A DNA stretch of 7,472 nucleotides from Desulfonema limicola (GTDB taxonomy: Bacteria; Desulfobacterota; Desulfobacteria; Desulfobacterales; Desulfosalsimonadaceae): positions 1-7,472 of the forward strand of contig DYLE01000118.1 of the NCBI GenBank assembly GCA_020722245.1. The letters run 5' to 3'. Position numbers and translations under genes: made by a program. Every line of letters begins with the position of its first letter. The stretch's first letter is position 1. Below the pieces are notes generated by a model that was given only the letters and a program-made list of their open reading frames with translations, made no database searches and was not told the origin of the DNA. Positions 5,612-7,472 of this stretch are shown here, piece by piece.

Positions 5612-6566
5612 TTGTTTCCTCTCTTTTGCTGTTTTTGACGATTTTTTGAATGTAGTATTTCGGCCTCGCGCGAACATCGTTGTAGATTCGCCCGAGGTAC
5701 TCCCCTAACAGGCCGAAAGCCAGAAACTGGATGCCGATAAAGCTGAACAGCACGGCAAAAAGCGTGAACACGCCTTGCGCGGCCCAGGATGCGCCGAATA
5801 CCAGGCGCATGATCAGAAGAAAAATACCGAAGCCGGTTCCTGTAAGAAAGGCAAGCCCCCCCAGAATGCTCAGCAGCCGAAGGGGAAACGTGGTCATGCA
5901 GGTCAAAAGGTCAAATTGCAAGGAGATCAGCTTGTAAAGGCTGTACCTGGAATGACCGTTTCGGCGCTCATCGTGGCTGACGGGTATCTCCGTGGTGGTG
6001 CGGGCGAAGCTGTTGGCCAGGATCGGGATAAACGTGCTCCGCTCCGGGCAGCTTAAGACCGCGTCAATGATGGGCCGGCGGTAGGCGCGCAGCATGCACC
6101 CGTAGTCGTGCATCATGATTCCGGTGGCTTTTTGCACGGACCAGTTAATCAAAAAGGACGAAAATTTTCTGAAAACAGAGTCTTTCCTGTTCTGCCGAAC
6201 GCTGCCCACCACGTCGTAGCCTTTATTGATTTCGGCGATCAGCCTGGGGATTTCCTCGGGCGGGTTTTGCAGGTCGGCATCCAGGGTGATGACAATTTCC
6301 CCCCGCGAGGTTTCAAAACCGGCCATGACCGCTGCATGCTGTCCGTAGTTCCGGTTTAAAAAAACCCCGATCAGCTCCGGATTGTCCAGGGCTGATCGTT
6401 CAATGATTTGCGCAGAGCTGTCCCGGCTTCCGTCATCGACGAGAATCACCTCAAAGGGATGGCCCAGGCCGCGGCATACGGTCAGACACCGCTGAATCAG
6501 CTCCTCAAGAGCGGCCTTCTCGTTATACACCGGAATCACAAGCGATATCATATTGTTTTTTTCCAT
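5583..6566 (-). CDS. arnC: Undecaprenyl-phosphate Ara4FN transferase ArnC
   Basis: ArnC transfers the formylated aminoarabinose from UDP to undecaprenyl phosphate on the cytoplasmic face of the inner membrane. The 327-residue product matches the 322 of E. coli. It is a family 2 glycosyltransferase: VIPVYNE (10-16), VDDGSRD (43-49) and the DxD-type metal motif in LDADLQNPPEEIP (95-107). Two hydrophobic segments at about 230-255 and 264-288 anchor the C-terminus, as in ArnC/GtrB-type enzymes, and are followed by a basic tail. It lies about 50 bases after arnB. No clear Shine-Dalgarno precedes the ATG at 6566. Met6 (6551) is an alternative start with only a weak GGA, so the first five residues are unsure. 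ArnC is preferred over dolichol-phosphate-mannose-type homologues because of the arn neighbours and overall collinearity. Confidence 0.94.
   Translation of the reverse strand: MEKNNMISLVIPVYNEKAALEELIQRCLTVCRGLGHPFEVILVDDGSRDSSAQIIERSALDNPELIGVFLNRNYGQHAAVMAGFETSRGEIVITLDADLQNPPEEIPRLIAEINKGYDVVGSVRQNRKDSVFRKFSSFLINWSVQKATGIMMHDYGCMLRAYRRPIIDAVLSCPERSTFIPILANSFARTTTEIPVSHDERRNGHSRYSLYKLISLQFDLLTCMTTFPLRLLSILGGLAFLTGTGFGIFLLIMRLVFGASWAAQGVFTLFAVLFSFIGIQFLAFGLLGEYLGRIYNDVRARPKYYIQKIVKNSKREETNESSGFCLS
5617..5623 (-). promoter_or_regulatory. Ribosome binding site that fixes the arnA start
   Basis: GAGAGGA on the minus strand lies 5 bases before the ATG at 5611, inside the last codons of arnC. 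It supports that ATG over the longer open frame reaching 5677, which has no homologous sequence. Confidence 0.7.
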
Positions 6567-6616
6567 GATCGTTTTGATTTTTTACGGTTTTATCATCGTT
6601 TGACGCTTCAGGATTT

Positions 6617-7472
6617 TCATTTTTTATTTTTTTTAAGGATGTCCTTGATGGCGTCCACCACATCCTGCACATCTTCTTCGGTCATCCCCGGAAACAGGGG
6701 CAGGGAGCAGATCCTGTCCGAATTCCATTCCGTGTTGGGGAGCATGCCGTACCGGAACCCCATGGTTTCCCGGTAAAATTTCTGCAGGTGGACCGCCCGG
6801 AAATGGAGTCCGGTGCCGATGTTTCGGTTTTTCATCTCCTCCATGAACGCGTCCCGGCTCAATTTGATTTTATGGGTATCCAGGCGAACCACGAAAAGAT
6901 GCCAGGCGTGTTTGCTCCCTTTTTCGGGCACAGACAGCGGAAGCAGTTCATCCACGCCGCTTAAGCGCTCCAGGTACAGGCGGGCCAGTTCCGCACGCCT
7001 GCGGTTGAACCTCTCGATTTTTTTTAACTGAACAACCCCCAGGGCCGCCAGGATGTCCGGCAGGTTGTATTTATACCCCGGCTCCTGAACCTCAGCCTGG
7101 GGAGACCGGCCCTGGGTGTTCCGGTCATAGGCGTCCACCCCCAGACCGTGGAATTTCAACCGGCGGACCGCATCCATCAGTTCCGCGTCGTCTGAGCCTA
7201 TCATGCCGCCTTCGCCGGTGGTGATGTTTTTGATGGGGTGAAAGGAAAAGATCGCCGTGCCCCGGCTGCCGATTTTTTCGTCCCTGTATATGGTGCCCAG
7301 GGCGTGGGCCGCGTCTTCAATCAGGCGGACATGATGGGCCGCAGCCTGCTCCCGCAGGGGGTTCAGCTCGGCCGGCGCTCCGGCGAAATGGACCGGAATG
7401 ATCAGGCGGGTGCGGCTGTTCAGACAGGGCGCCACCGTGTCCGGTGTGATCATCAGGGTGTCCCGGTCGATA
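6617..7472 (-). CDS. arnB: UDP-4-keto-pentose aminotransferase ArnB, partial (5' end outside window)
   Basis: ArnB is a cytosolic PLP-dependent aminotransferase that uses glutamate to convert the UDP-4-keto-pentose made by ArnA into UDP-L-Ara4N. The frame runs off the right edge. 284 residues are visible, starting IDRDTLMITP, so roughly the first 110 of about 385 are missing. The Met at 7453 is internal, since the preceding codons match the homologous VDRDTL segment of E. coli. Visible signatures are the PLP-nitrogen aspartate in IEDAAHALG and the Schiff-base lysine in FSFHPIKNIT, residue 81 of the fragment. Substrate-binding stretches FHGLGVDAYDR and PGYKYNLPDI, and the C-terminal GTGLHFRA and PNTEWNSDRICSLPLFP, are also present. 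It belongs to the DegT/DnrJ/EryC1 (SMAT) family. The gene ends in a lysine-rich tail written in A-runs. It is presumably first or early in the operon. Confidence 0.95.
   Translation of the reverse strand, partial: IDRDTLMITPDTVAPCLNSRTRLIIPVHFAGAPAELNPLREQAAAHHVRLIEDAAHALGTIYRDEKIGSRGTAIFSFHPIKNITTGEGGMIGSDDAELMDAVRRLKFHGLGVDAYDRNTQGRSPQAEVQEPGYKYNLPDILAALGVVQLKKIERFNRRRAELARLYLERLSGVDELLPLSVPEKGSKHAWHLFVVRLDTHKIKLSRDAFMEEMKNRNIGTGLHFRAVHLQKFYRETMGFRYGMLPNTEWNSDRICSLPLFPGMTEEDVQDVVDAIKDILKKNKK

Noticed and set aside
5612..5677. 22-residue N-terminal extension of ArnA
   Set aside because: It lies wholly inside arnC, matches no ArnA sequence, and the ATG at 5611 has a better ribosome binding site.
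6620..6634. A-runs at the arnB 3' end as a phase-variation tract
   Set aside because: Slippage would change only the last few lysine-rich residues, so a switching role is unlikely.

Overview
The window appears to come from the chromosome of a Gram-negative bacterium. Four genes belong to the pathway that adds 4-amino-4-deoxy-L-arabinose (L-Ara4N) to lipid A, and a fifth encodes an outer-membrane beta-barrel, so the cell must make lipopolysaccharide. MutY resembles the Geobacillus-type enzyme rather than the E. coli one, and the spacers carry CACAGAG-type inverted repeats. From memory of such genomes this fits Desulfobacterota (former Deltaproteobacteria), but that placement is a guess.

Left part (1-1349): a DNA-repair pair. 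Positions 1-41 on the minus strand hold what looks like the first 13 codons of a SRAP (YedK/HMCES-type) protein. It is divergent from mutY (204-1349, plus strand), the adenine glycosylase that removes A mispaired with 8-oxoguanine. The spacer between them has a small dyad, a G-rich polypurine tract, a strong Shine-Dalgarno sequence and an 18-codon leader ORF whose stop overlaps the mutY start as ATGA.

Middle (1350-2294): a 222-base spacer without a convincing gene, containing a 20-base near-copy of a piece of mutY. Then comes a minus-strand gene for a secreted outer-membrane barrel related to the lipid A deacylase PagL, with its own sigma-70-like promoter.

Right part (2295-7472, all minus strand, transcribed right to left): arnB (5' end outside the window), arnC, arnA and arnD, in the usual B-C-A-D order. 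ArnA oxidatively decarboxylates UDP-glucuronate and formylates the amino sugar. ArnB carries out the transamination between these steps. ArnC moves the formylated sugar to undecaprenyl phosphate, and ArnD removes the formyl group. The flippase (ArnE/F) and lipid A transferase (ArnT) genes that usually follow arnD are absent here; the PagL-like gene stands in that place. A 383-base spacer with two palindromic repeat elements separates arnA from arnD.

The strongest theme is lipid A remodelling: a charge-modifying operon next to a possible deacylase. No wholly new system is evident. The less ordinary items are the arn/PagL-like pairing, the missing PagL glutamate, the repeats splitting the operon, and the coupled leader ORF in front of mutY.
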